Assembly: GCF_003994335.1 (NCBI RefSeq)
Contig: NZ_PNQZ01000005.1
Location: 1-64,000, forward strand
DNA length: 64,000 nt
Direction of reading: 5' to 3'
Source of the DNA: Asaia sp. W19
Lineage (GTDB): Bacteria; Pseudomonadota; Alphaproteobacteria; Acetobacterales; Acetobacteraceae
The translations under genes were made by a program, and so were the position numbers. The notes beneath the pieces are model-generated. The model searched no databases, was not told the DNA's origin, and saw nothing but the letters and a program-made list of their open reading frames with translations. Shown here piece by piece: positions 41,845 to 49,892 of this stretch (its first letter is position 1; every line of letters begins with the position of its first letter).

Positions 41845-42938
41845 CTTTACCCATCCCAAGTCCCGACACACTCGCCCAACGCTTTGCAGCGGCGCTTGCG
41901 CAGCAGGAATTCACTGCCTCGGACGGGTCTGTGGTGCGTCTCGATGCGACAGCTCCCCAGACGCTGGAGCAGGCGCTCTCCATCATCAGCGCCCTCGACC
42001 TCTATCAGGTCTATCTCTACGCCCGTGACATCGGGCTTGAACTGATCGTCTCGACATCCACCGAAAGCGGCTTGCTACCGAACCACGCCGAGATCTGGGG
42101 CGTGCCGCGAGAAAGCGCGTCTTCTGCGATCGGTAATTTCATCTTTGCTACGTCTCAGGCCGTCGATATCCCCGTTGGAACCCTGATCACGATTGACGGC
42201 TCGACCCAATGGGCCGTGACGACAGCAACCGATATCGCAGCCAACGCAACGGCATCCGTGCCGGTGATGGCAACCAGCGCCGGAACCGCTGGCAATCTGG
42301 CGGCCAACACGTCCGCGCAGCTCGTCTCGCCGATAGCCGGCGTCGTTTCGATTGTTTCGGATCAGAGCGGGATTGCCGGCGGGGCTGCGATCGAGAGCGC
42401 TAAAGCCTGGAAAGCGCGGATCATCAGCGTTATCCAGAACCGGTCGAGTGGCGGCACGCTCGCCAACTATGAAACATGGGCGTTGGCTGCAGGCGCCGCC
42501 TATGTCTATGCGGTGCGCGCCTATGACGGTCCAGGAACCGTTGGCATCATTGTCGCCATGGCAGGGCCGACTGCTCCCACACCCGCTCAGATCGTGGCTA
42601 TCCAGACCTATATCGATAGTGTGCGACCCGTCCGAGGCAACGCCACCGTCTATTCGGCGCAGATCGTCCCTCAGAACATGACGATCGCACTCAACCCGGA
42701 CACGAGTGCTGCGCAAGCCGCCGTTCAGGCCGCTCTGGCACCGGTTTTCCTGGCGGCTGGCATCGGGGGAAAGAATACGAGCGGCCGCATCACGATCGCC
42801 GCTCTCGAAGCAGCCATCGCGGCGGTCGCAGGAACACAGAACACGCTGATTGCTCCTGCAAATGATCTTCTAGTGCCGATCAATCAATTGACCATCCTGG
42901 GAACGATCACCTGGCAGGCAGGAGGCGGGTCGTCATGA
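41841..42938 (+). CDS. Baseplate J-like wedge protein (Mu gp47)
   Basis: A 365-aa protein with the baseplate J pattern: LYQVYLYARDIGLELIVSTSTESGLLPNHAEIWGVPRESASSAIGNFIF, VPVMATSAGTAGNLAANT, ESAKAWKARIISVIQNRSSGGTLANYETWAL and VRPVRGNATVYSAQ. It links baseplate to fibres. ATGA overlaps on both sides. Confidence 0.95.
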   Translation: MTLPIPSPDTLAQRFAAALAQQEFTASDGSVVRLDATAPQTLEQALSIISALDLYQVYLYARDIGLELIVSTSTESGLLPNHAEIWGVPRESASSAIGNFIFATSQAVDIPVGTLITIDGSTQWAVTTATDIAANATASVPVMATSAGTAGNLAANTSAQLVSPIAGVVSIVSDQSGIAGGAAIESAKAWKARIISVIQNRSSGGTLANYETWALAAGAAYVYAVRAYDGPGTVGIIVAMAGPTAPTPAQIVAIQTYIDSVRPVRGNATVYSAQIVPQNMTIALNPDTSAAQAAVQAALAPVFLAAGIGGKNTSGRITIAALEAAIAAVAGTQNTLIAPANDLLVPINQLTILGTITWQAGGGSS

Positions 42939-43495
42939 CGATGCTTGCGCCCCGCACTGCTGATCAGATTGCCACGCAATGGGTCGAGGAACTGACGCCG
43001 TCTGGCAATGCCTGGTCCAGGGACAGGGCGACGAACCTCGCGGCGCTGTATCGGACCCTCGCTATTCCCCGCGCACAGCTCGAAGCCGATATCGCCGCAT
43101 TGACCTCGGAGATCTGGCCCGGTTCTGCCGTCACCCTACTGAGCGACTATCAGTCCCTTCTCGGACCAGATCCGCTCGGCCGCGATGTCGGAGATCTCAG
43201 CCAGGCCCAGCTTCAGCAGCTTCTGGGACAGCGATGGGTCGCCTCCAGCGGACAGACCTTCGAGTTCTATGAGCGCATGGCCGCGAGCTATGGCGTCACA
43301 ATCACCATCATCGAGCCCGATCCTGCCATTTGCGGCCCGGCTGTTTGCGGCGAGGCAATCTGTAGCGACTACACGCTGCGTTTCTACTGGATCGTCAACA
43401 TGGATCAGGACAGCGCCAATCTGCGCGCCGCCATAAAGCTCAACGCGCCCGCAGACACGATCGTCGTCTTCATGGTTCAGGGGGTATATGTCTGA
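42935..43495 (+). CDS. Mu gp48-like tail protein (DUF2313)
   Basis: A 186-aa protein: LTPSGNAWSRDRATNLAALYRTLAIPRAQLEADIAALTSEIWPGSAVTLLSDYQSLLG is typical of DUF2313/YmfQ. A Cys-rich CGPAVCGEAICS stretch follows near residue 130. It connects baseplate wedge and tail fibre. Its stop shares bases with the fibre gene start (TGATG). Confidence 0.9.
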   Translation: MTMLAPRTADQIATQWVEELTPSGNAWSRDRATNLAALYRTLAIPRAQLEADIAALTSEIWPGSAVTLLSDYQSLLGPDPLGRDVGDLSQAQLQQLLGQRWVASSGQTFEFYERMAASYGVTITIIEPDPAICGPAVCGEAICSDYTLRFYWIVNMDQDSANLRAAIKLNAPADTIVVFMVQGVYV

Positions 43496-44589
43496 TGGAT
43501 CGCACTCAGGCCAGCGGCTACACCACCAACGCCGCAGGAAAGCGCGTTTATGCGGACAAGGTGCCTGGACAGGCGCAGGGGACCAGTCTGGTTGCTGCGG
43601 ACCGTACCGCGACACAGGAAGAGATCGTTGGGGCTATCGAAGCCTCGGGGCAGACGCCTGACCCTGTCAACCTTGCGCAGCTTCAGGCCGCTATCAAAGT
43701 ACTCGGCAACGCGCCCGTCTGGTCTGCGGCCTTTGCCAAGCTGATCGGTGGATACCCGAACAGGTTTCTCGTCCAGGACGCGTCCTCTGCAGGAGTATTC
43801 TGGCTCTCGACCGTTGCAAACAACCTGACCACGCCCGGTGAGTCTGGCGCGTCGTGGGGCAATCTGTTCGCAGGACTGGCGACCGAGACGTATGCGGCAC
43901 AATATAACCCCGGTCGCTACCTCAATACGACCGTCATTACATCGTCCCAGACTTACACAGTCCCGGCTGGCGTCTATAAAATTCGTGTTCGCCTCCAGGC
44001 TGCGGGCGGCGCGGCTGGGGGGAGCGCTGATAACACCGGCGGCAATGGATCTTCCTGCGCCTCAAGCGGTGGCGCGGGTGCTTATGTAGAAGCAATCTTC
44101 CCCGTCACTCCTGGTCAGCAGATCCCGATCAGCATCGGCGTTGGTGGCGTTGGTGTGACTGGCAAGGCGGGCGGAACCGGAGGCGCCACCACATTCGGCC
44201 CGTTTGGCTCGTTTGCTGCGCTCTCATGCCCCGGTGGGCTTGGCGGCTATGCCGGAATACAAACATCCTCCAGCGCTGCGTCGTCAATTCCGGGATGCCC
44301 TGGTAATGGAATGCCGAGCGGACCGAACATTGTTTACGCGGTTGCAGCAGCGGGCGGTTTGCCCGGTGTCGCTGTACTGGGAACAGCCGCTGCTCCCCCT
44401 GGTAGCAACAGCCCTATGGGTGCGGGTGGGTCCGGCATCACTGGCTATAATGGCAGCACATCGCAGCCGGGCGGGAACGCAGGCGGCTGGGGCGGCGGCG
44501 GCGGCGCTCATGCGAACCAGCAAGCAGCCCAAAATGCGGGAGGCGCAGGAGCCAATGGCGTCGGCATCATCGATGAATTTAGCGCCTGA
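43495..44589 (+). CDS. Tail fibre protein with glycine-rich C-terminal domain
   Basis: A 364-aa protein in the tail fibre position. The N terminus (to about 140) carries a fibre-attachment-like region (DPVNLAQLQAAIKVLG, APVWSAAFAKLIGGYPNRFLVQDASSAGVFWLSTV). From TYTVPAGVYKIRVRLQAAGGAAGG to the end it is a Gly-rich domain with repeated AGGxGG segments. Such domains form polyglycine II sandwiches in receptor-binding tips. It is thus the likely receptor-binding tip. Confidence 0.85.
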   Translation: MDRTQASGYTTNAAGKRVYADKVPGQAQGTSLVAADRTATQEEIVGAIEASGQTPDPVNLAQLQAAIKVLGNAPVWSAAFAKLIGGYPNRFLVQDASSAGVFWLSTVANNLTTPGESGASWGNLFAGLATETYAAQYNPGRYLNTTVITSSQTYTVPAGVYKIRVRLQAAGGAAGGSADNTGGNGSSCASSGGAGAYVEAIFPVTPGQQIPISIGVGGVGVTGKAGGTGGATTFGPFGSFAALSCPGGLGGYAGIQTSSSAASSIPGCPGNGMPSGPNIVYAVAAAGGLPGVAVLGTAAAPPGSNSPMGAGGSGITGYNGSTSQPGGNAGGWGGGGGAHANQQAAQNAGGAGANGVGIIDEFSA

Positions 44590-44600
44590 GGAGTACAAAC

Positions 44601-44801
44601 ATGACGCAGCCTGACGCCTACTCGGTATATCTTACCGCAGCTACGGTTGAGCATCCGATCGGATACGTTATCGACCGAGTGTTATGGGATGGGACCGCTG
44701 ATTGGTTGCCCCCTACGGGTACAGCGATCGTAGCCGATCCTAACGGAGCATATCCGATCGGTAGCAGCTACACTGCGCCGTCCAGCAGCACAGCGGGATA
44801 A
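44601..44801 (+). CDS. Small hypothetical fibre-region protein
   Basis: A 66-aa protein, GAGG nine bases upstream. It reads DAYSVYLTAATVEHPIGYVIDRVLWDGTADWLPPTGTAIVADPNGAYPIGSSY, a beta-rich sequence seen in small proteins after tail fibres. Function unknown. Confidence 0.6.
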   Translation: MTQPDAYSVYLTAATVEHPIGYVIDRVLWDGTADWLPPTGTAIVADPNGAYPIGSSYTAPSSSTAG

Positions 44802-44806
44802 CTCCC

Positions 44807-44887
44807 ATGACATGGCGCTCATCAGCGCGGATCGTGCGCCCTGGCGACGACATTGCCAAGATCGTCGGTAGCGTCGTCTGCTCATGA
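44807..44887 (+). CDS. 26-aa micro-ORF resembling the N terminus of the 258-aa protein downstream
   Basis: MTWRSSARIVRPGDDIAKIV is the start of this 26-codon frame, and MIWRPSERIVRPFMLANPN is the start of the gene at 45348. Nine of the first twelve positions agree. The stop overlaps the next ATG (ATGA), as in the surrounding operon. It is either a duplicated remnant or a true short protein with a shared leader motif. Confidence 0.5.
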   Translation: MTWRSSARIVRPGDDIAKIVGSVVCS

Positions 44888-45351
44888 TCAACATTGCAGC
44901 TTTATGGGAAACATGGAGCGGTCCGGGAGGTGCCGTGATCGGGGGCATCCTGACGTGGGGTGGAACGGTGATCCGTGCGCGTTTGCAGGCACAGCGCAAC
45001 CGCTTGGACGCAGGACAGCAGGCTCTCACTCTAGTCGATCAGAGCCAGAAACAGCAGGCAATGCTCTCAGCTGCGCTTGAACGATCTCTGGCCAATGAGC
45101 TCTCTGCCCGTGCGCGGGAAGTTGCGACCGGCGATCTTCTGCAGGAGATCCACGTGCATCTCATCGGCGCGAGGCTGAGATGTCACGATGTCGAAATGCG
45201 TTTCGGGCTGGAACCTACCGTCTTTCCGCTTATCCCGGCTTTTCCTTGGAAAATCGCATCGGACGACACCGCGCTTACCACAGGAACTGGTGATCGCTCC
45301 ACGACCAACGGCGTCGATGAGACCGCTTCGGCAGGAAAGGTGCATTCATGA
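44884..45351 (+). CDS. Hypothetical fibre-region protein
   Basis: A 155-aa protein with a Gly/Trp-rich hydrophobic N terminus (IAALWETWSGPGGAVIGGILTWGGTVI) that may be membrane-associated. A helical middle follows (RARLQAQRNRLDAGQQALTLVDQSQKQQAML), with a less ordered tail. The first part resembles small holin-like or tail-associated membrane proteins. Not recognised further. Confidence 0.6.
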   Translation: MINIAALWETWSGPGGAVIGGILTWGGTVIRARLQAQRNRLDAGQQALTLVDQSQKQQAMLSAALERSLANELSARAREVATGDLLQEIHVHLIGARLRCHDVEMRFGLEPTVFPLIPAFPWKIASDDTALTTGTGDRSTTNGVDETASAGKVHS

Positions 45352-46124
45352 TCTGGCGTCCATCTGAACGGATTGTGCGTCCTTTTATGCTTGCCAATCC
45401 GAACCTGCGTTCGGTTCTTCAGGCCCAGTTGGTATGGCCCGATAGCAATCTGAACGGCGGTGCAGACTACAGCGTCGATTTCTCGGAGATCCTGGGACCT
45501 AACGAAGCCGTCCTCTCATTCGACTTCGACCCTGGGTCATTTGGTTCGATCGCGTGGGTCTCATCCTACGGATCATGCGTCACGGCTTATATCAGATGGC
45601 TCGTCGCCGGCAGCATTACGGTTAACGTGGGCGTCCTCTCCAGTCTTGGAAACACCTATCAGATCGCCGTATCCATCACTGTCAGCAGTATTCCGGCTCT
45701 TATTCCTCCGATTCCACAACCTGGGCCAGGCCCGATAGCACCATTCATCGACAGTGGTGGGATGGAGGGCTGGTTTGCCTGTCTTGGTGTGGATCAGCCC
45801 GTGGGAGACCGGTGGTGGAACAATGCAGGCATTCCGAATTTCGCGGGACGACCGGATTTCAGTGATGCTTCGATACCGGGCCTAACCATTACGTGCACTG
45901 GCATGGGCGCGTGGCTCGCGTCTTTGCCCATATCCTCACCCTCGCGTGGATGGTGGAACAACGGGGGAGTGATGACCTTTGTCGGCATACCCCGCCGCCG
46001 ATCCACGCAGATCAATAGCGCCCAGATGGCCGCATGGATGGCTTCATTGCCATTCTCTCCGCCAAGCGCTGGAGGCTGGTGGAGCAACGCCAATATTCCA
46101 ACCCTGACCGGGATCATTCAATGA
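45348..46124 (+). CDS. Fibre-region protein with three Trp-rich repeats
   Basis: A 258-aa protein. Residues 1-125 form a beta domain with SVDFSEILGPNEAVLSFDFDPG, of the kind in phage receptor-binding parts. After a Pro-rich linker (IPPIPQPGPGPIAP) come three repeats of about 30-40 residues with the pattern M-x-x-W-x-A-x-L, several Pro/Ser, then WW-x-N-x-x-I-x-x-x-x-G. They start near residues 143, 187 and 227. They may bind sugars or stack as a fibre module. Function unknown. Confidence 0.7.
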   Translation: MIWRPSERIVRPFMLANPNLRSVLQAQLVWPDSNLNGGADYSVDFSEILGPNEAVLSFDFDPGSFGSIAWVSSYGSCVTAYIRWLVAGSITVNVGVLSSLGNTYQIAVSITVSSIPALIPPIPQPGPGPIAPFIDSGGMEGWFACLGVDQPVGDRWWNNAGIPNFAGRPDFSDASIPGLTITCTGMGAWLASLPISSPSRGWWNNGGVMTFVGIPRRRSTQINSAQMAAWMASLPFSPPSAGGWWSNANIPTLTGIIQ

Positions 46125-47893
46125 AGCGCTTCCTCTTTCTCCTGCTTGCGGTCGGGACAATGCCCGCCGCTGCCCTTGCGCAGCCTTCCACGGCGCAATT
46201 CGTACCGCCGAATGGCCTGCCCATGAATACGCCGCTTGGCACGGCGCGCAATGCAGACGGATCGGGCGTCGTCACCTTTGCTACCCTTCAGGCAGGGATC
46301 TCGTCGGCGGTCACTTCGGATCAGATGCAGAGCGCACTGGCGGACTACCTGACGACCTCGGCAGCCGCATCGACCTATACAACGCCCGCTGCCGTATCCG
46401 CAGCCGTGCAGACCGAGGCCAACCGGGCCGCGGCGGCAGAGGCAGCCAATGCGGGCAATATCGCCGCCCTGCAGTCAGGCACACTGAGCAAGGCGGAGGC
46501 CGCCACATCCTACCTCTCCCTTTCCGGCGGTTCGCTCACCGGGAGCGTAACAACGTCAGGCGATCCAATGAAGGCGGGCTTTGTTGTCCTGGACCCCCAG
46601 CAATCCGGCATGTTCACCGGGCTTTGGTATGACGCCAATAAAGGTGAGTTCACGATTGAGAACAACACCGGATCAAACAACGCCCTGGCCATCAAGACAA
46701 CCAATGCGAACGGATTTGCTGCGATAGCTTTTGACGGCCCCGACATGACTTATGGGGGCAATTTCGAGCACGGGGCGGTCGGCTGGGGGCCGAGGGTGGC
46801 ATATGGCCCCGATGTGGGCGTCGATTATTTCGAGATCAGCCGGTTTACCTATGATGGCACGTTCAACCGGCAGCCGGTTCCGTTCATGTGGCAAACAACA
46901 GGCACAGAACTTGTGCCCTGGGGCATGACCACGGCTTATGGCATCGTCACCAAGGGAAGCGCCACAATCACATGCGTTGGCGGGTGTACATTCCCAGGCG
47001 ATACGGGGCAGATCCTGGACACGCCCGCAGAATATGGCCTGTTCCCGGCAGGGACCACCATCGTCTCCGGCGCAGGCACCAAGACGATGACCCTAAGCAA
47101 GGCCGCCCTTGCTTCGTCGGCAAGCGCCACGGCGGGCACGTATTTCCGTTTCGGCAACGCTGAAGGATCGCAGCACGATTTTCTCGTTTATACGCCGATG
47201 GGAAACGCCGATTACTACCGCTTCAGCGACGCGAAATGGGGCAATTTCACGAACGCCCCCTATTTCTCGATCGACCGGGTGAATGGTCGCCTCGGGGTAC
47301 TCAACCCGCTGCCCGCGACACCGCTCGATGTATCAGGCGCGATCCTGTCCAACATCTCGGGCGCGACCAGTCTCAACGCCTATTCCGGCAATGGCGCGCT
47401 GAACGCCCAGGTCACGCCGGGCGTGGCAGGGCAGAAGAACATCCTGCACGCCTATGCGGTGAACACGAACCAGTTCAATCTGAACTGGGAAGCGAACCCG
47501 CAGCGCATCACCATGCAGGATGTGAACGCCGGGGCCAACATTTTTGAGTTCCGCATGGATGGCAGTTGGCAGAGCCAGCAATATGCCCACCCCGTGGACA
47601 CGATCACGGCAGACACCACCCTGAGCAATACCGCCCATTGTGGGCGAACCCTTGCTGTAAACTCAAGCTCGGCGGTCACGATCACTGTGGCGAACTGGAC
47701 ACTCGTTGGGTGTCGCATCACCGTCACCCAGGCCGGGACCGGGGCCGTTACGCTTGCCCCGGCAGCGGGGCTGACACTCGGCAGTTACGTCACCCAGGCC
47801 CAGACGGGGCCGTACACCCTGCCGGGCCAATATGCCTCTGTCGTGATCGAGGCGAAAGCGCCCAATCTCGCAACCGTGGAGCGCGGCCAGTGA
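46121..47893 (+). CDS. Tail fibre-like protein with Sec-type signal peptide
   Basis: A 590-aa protein, start at ATG 46121 overlapping the previous stop. MKRFLFLLLAVGTMPAAALA looks like a cleavable signal peptide, odd for a virion protein assembled in the cytoplasm. Then come Ala-rich helices and SYLSLSGGSLTGSVT, a phage fibre motif. A long beta-rich domain ends in TLSNTAHCGRTLAVNSSSAVTITVANW, resembling fibre tips. It is the last phage gene, where adsorption or conversion genes sit. Confidence 0.8.
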   Translation: MKRFLFLLLAVGTMPAAALAQPSTAQFVPPNGLPMNTPLGTARNADGSGVVTFATLQAGISSAVTSDQMQSALADYLTTSAAASTYTTPAAVSAAVQTEANRAAAAEAANAGNIAALQSGTLSKAEAATSYLSLSGGSLTGSVTTSGDPMKAGFVVLDPQQSGMFTGLWYDANKGEFTIENNTGSNNALAIKTTNANGFAAIAFDGPDMTYGGNFEHGAVGWGPRVAYGPDVGVDYFEISRFTYDGTFNRQPVPFMWQTTGTELVPWGMTTAYGIVTKGSATITCVGGCTFPGDTGQILDTPAEYGLFPAGTTIVSGAGTKTMTLSKAALASSASATAGTYFRFGNAEGSQHDFLVYTPMGNADYYRFSDAKWGNFTNAPYFSIDRVNGRLGVLNPLPATPLDVSGAILSNISGATSLNAYSGNGALNAQVTPGVAGQKNILHAYAVNTNQFNLNWEANPQRITMQDVNAGANIFEFRMDGSWQSQQYAHPVDTITADTTLSNTAHCGRTLAVNSSSAVTITVANWTLVGCRITVTQAGTGAVTLAPAAGLTLGSYVTQAQTGPYTLPGQYASVVIEAKAPNLATVERGQ

Positions 47894-48035
47894 CGTAAAG
47901 ACATCAACCCGCCAGAAACATGCTCAACCGGATAGACTTTTAACGCAGCTCAAGCAGGGATTTTCTGTCGTTTGAACAGGGTAAAAGGGTTCCATTTCGC
48001 TTGTCCCTCTGTTCCAAAATCAATGTCCCGCTTCA
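47894..48035 (+). promoter_or_regulatory. Right prophage end with tandem transposase-binding sites
   Basis: On the minus strand, reading inward from the terminal TGAAGC, there are two copies of GGGACA-N7-TGGAAC at 48029-48011 and 48007-47989, exactly 22 bp apart. MuA sites R1 and R2 have the same spacing. The last phage gene ends at 47893; nothing coding is seen between. Confidence 0.75.
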
Positions 48036-48040
48036 ACCGA
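48036..48040 (+). repeat. Target site duplication, right copy (ACCGA)
   Basis: Matches 8235-8239 and directly follows the terminal CA of the prophage. Confidence 0.9.
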
Positions 48041-48413
48041 ACTTCCCTGCCTCGTGAAGAGCTTGCAGGATGATATTCGATGAATGGGCGAAATCACCGT
48101 CCACGCGCGCAATGGAGGCATCACACAGAGCGATCATCATCTTGCGTAGCGGAGGGGCATTTTCCGCTGAAGCCACGACCGCACGAAGACTTTCGATGCG
48201 GGCTCTGTCGCCCGCTTCCATCGCATCGTTGATTCCATAGCTGTCACGAACGCCGATATGGGCGATGTTTGTCCGATTATCCCGGAAGATCAGATCTCGA
48301 TCAAAACCCAGAATAACGGGTCCCTGCGGAAGAGGCGTAGCGGCGGCTGTGTAATCAGCCGAGCCCCATAGAAATAGGGCCAAGAGCGGGATAAGATGCG
48401 GGAGATAACGCAC
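48036..48413 (-). pseudogene. 5' part of the second retropepsin-like gene, separated by the prophage
   Basis: 126 codons from GTG 48413 (GGAG eight bases upstream) to the phage junction; the phage end supplies a TGA one codon later (48033-48035). It encodes a signal peptide (LIPLLALFLWGSADYTAAA) and the helical segment MMIALCDASIARVDGDFAHSSNIILQALHEAGKFG, matching MMLLALCDASMARTQGD in the intact copy. Joined to 8234-7218 the frame continues GKFG-DLSQTINP, giving 464 aa against 467 in the intact paralogue. A truncated, exported N-terminal peptide may still be made. Confidence 0.9.
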
Positions 48414-48649
48414 GACAATGGCTCCATAAGGGAGTTCTCGTTAATTTCCCGACAGTATATACGTGGTATGTTCCTTCGAATATTGAGATCATAGGATCAT
48501 CCGATCGGGCCTGTGAAGATGTGACGCAATTGTCACGCGTCATCGGCCCTCTTTCGGCGAAGGGGCGTGAGAGACGCAGCCTTGTGCCGGACAACGCATC
48601 CATATCCGCCGCAATGGGGTATTCTGCCGACCATACTGTTTTTGGGGGG
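48414..48649. promoter_or_regulatory. Intergenic region upstream of the split gene
   Basis: No gene is seen. It must hold the promoter of the leftward split gene. GTGAC and GTCAC form a 5-bp dyad around GCAATT at 48521-48536, a possible operator. Nothing else stands out. Confidence 0.35.
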
Positions 48650-48725
48650 TGGTGAACCGGGTGGGACTCGAACCCACGACCATTCGATTAAAAGTCGAAT
48701 GCTCTACCGGCTGAGCTACCGGTTC
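48650..48725 (-). tRNA. tRNA-Lys (anticodon TTT)
   Basis: Complement of 48650-48725 folds as a 76-nt cloverleaf. The acceptor is GAACCGG/CCGGTTC, the anticodon loop CTTTTAA gives anticodon TTT, and the T-loop is TTCGAGT. The discriminator is A and CCA is encoded. Confidence 0.96.
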
Positions 48726-48795
48726 ACTTGAGGCGTCTGGCTACAGGAAGCGCCAGAAGCCGTCAACCGACTGAATCGGGTTCCGCCGGTTTTCG

Positions 48796-48838
48796 GCAGG
48801 GTATTACCCTGCGTAGTCGCCCGGTTTTCGGCCGGGCG
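48796..48838 (-). terminator. Tandem hairpins downstream of the cyclophilin gene
   Basis: CGCCCGG/CCGGGCG (48818-48838) and GCAGGGTA/TACCCTGC (48796-48812) form two stable stems just after the cyclophilin stop. No clear T-run follows on the minus strand, so termination strength is uncertain. Confidence 0.45.
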
Positions 48839-48845
48839 GTGGAAA

Positions 48846-49319
48846 TCAGGCTTCAGGACGCATGGAGAGAATGGTGTCGGGGTCCTTGACCATGCCCGAT
48901 GCACCGGCACCGCGCTTGATCTGGTCGATATGCTCCATACCCGAAACGACCTGACCGGCAATCGTGTACTGGCCGTCTAGGGAGGGGGTGGGCTGGAACA
49001 TGATGAAGAACTGGCTGTTGGCCGAGTTCGGGTTCATGGTACGTGCCATGCCCAGCGTGCCACGCTCGAACTTCGCTTCACGGGTGAATTCGGCCTTCAG
49101 GTCGGGCAGGTCGCTGCCGCCCGAACCGGTACCTGTCGGATCGCCGCCCTGTGCCATGAAGCCCTCGATGACGCGATGGAACTTCACGCCGTCATAAAAG
49201 CCCTGCTCGGAAAGGGTGCGCAGGCGCTCTGAAGCGAGGGGGGCGAGGTCGGGACGGAGTTCGATCACGACATCGCCGGTCTTGAGCTTCATGACGAGGC
49301 GGTTATTGGTCTCGGACAT
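48846..49319 (-). CDS. Peptidyl-prolyl cis-trans isomerase, cyclophilin type
   Basis: A 157-aa single-domain cyclophilin that speeds proline isomerisation during protein folding. It has the active-site block KFHRVIEGFMAQGGDPTGTGSGG, then FERGTLGMARTMNPNSANSQFFIMF, and LDGQYTIAGQVVSGMEHIDQIKRG. There is no signal peptide, so it is cytoplasmic. It ends the leftward gyrA-coaD-ppi cluster. Confidence 0.96.
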   Translation of the reverse strand: MSETNNRLVMKLKTGDVVIELRPDLAPLASERLRTLSEQGFYDGVKFHRVIEGFMAQGGDPTGTGSGGSDLPDLKAEFTREAKFERGTLGMARTMNPNSANSQFFIMFQPTPSLDGQYTIAGQVVSGMEHIDQIKRGAGASGMVKDPDTILSMRPEA

Positions 49320-49364
49320 TGACTTCTATCCTTGTGTTTGCGGAGCCTGAAAAGGCCACGCGGC

Positions 49365-49892
49365 CTATGTCGGCCTCTTTCCTGCTTTCGACAAGAGAAG
49401 ACGGGCGATATTCGCGGGAACGTACGGGTTTATATCCCCTCCGAAGGCCAGAAGCTCGCGCACGATGCGCGAGGCAACGAGCCGGTGTTCTTCCCGGGCG
49501 GTCAGGAACATCGTTTCGAGCTCGGGAGCGAGTTGTCGATTGATGGCCGCCATCTGGCTCTCTGATTCGAAATCGGCTGAGGAACGCAGACCGCGAATGA
49601 CGCAATGGGCACCCTCCTTGCGGGCGGCCTCAATCATGAGCGTGTCAAACCCGACAACCCGAAGGGACTTTCCACCGGGGCACAGAGGCAGAAGCGTCTG
49701 TTCGATGACGCTGCAGCGCTCATCCAGAGAGAGTAGCGGGCGTTTGGCGGCGCTGAGCGCTACGCCCACGACCAGCTCATCGAATTGTGCGAGCGCGCGA
49801 AGCGTTATGTCGCGATGACCAATCGTGAAGGGGTCGAACGTGCCGGGATAGAACCCGACACGTCTGCCGCCGGGAAGGAACTCAGCCTGCAC
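49365..49892 (-). CDS. coaD: Phosphopantetheine adenylyltransferase CoaD
   Basis: A 175-aa enzyme making dephospho-CoA from 4'-phosphopantetheine and ATP. It has the nucleotidyltransferase motif [14 protein letters not shown], in which TIGH is the ATP-binding (T/H)x[20 protein letters not shown] follows, with the C-terminal [21 protein letters not shown] 49892 overlaps the end of gyrA by 11 bases and gives the usual length. Longer upstream starts lie inside gyrA and lack family similarity. Confidence 0.93.
   Translation of the reverse strand: MQAEFLPGGRRVGFYPGTFDPFTIGHRDITLRALAQFDELVVGVALSAAKRPLLSLDERCSVIEQTLLPLCPGGKSLRVVGFDTLMIEAARKEGAHCVIRGLRSSADFESESQMAAINRQLAPELETMFLTAREEHRLVASRIVRELLAFGGDINPYVPANIARLLLSKAGKRPT

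Larger units (their letters stand above)
8240..48035 (+). mobile_element. Mu-like transposable prophage, complete, 39,796 bp
   Basis: The ends are fixed by three agreeing signs: terminal TG...CA, flanking ACCGA duplications, and restoration of an interrupted chromosomal gene in frame when the element is removed. The cargo is a full Mu-type set: repressor, Ner, DDE transposase A, ATPase B, GemA, Mor-family activator, muramidase, gp27/gp28 packaging, portal gp29, gp30/F, G, protease I with nested scaffold, capsid, gp36-gp38, sheath, tube, tape measure, gp43-gp48 and tail fibres. No broken structural gene was seen, so it may be inducible. Virions should be contractile-tailed. Confidence 0.95.
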
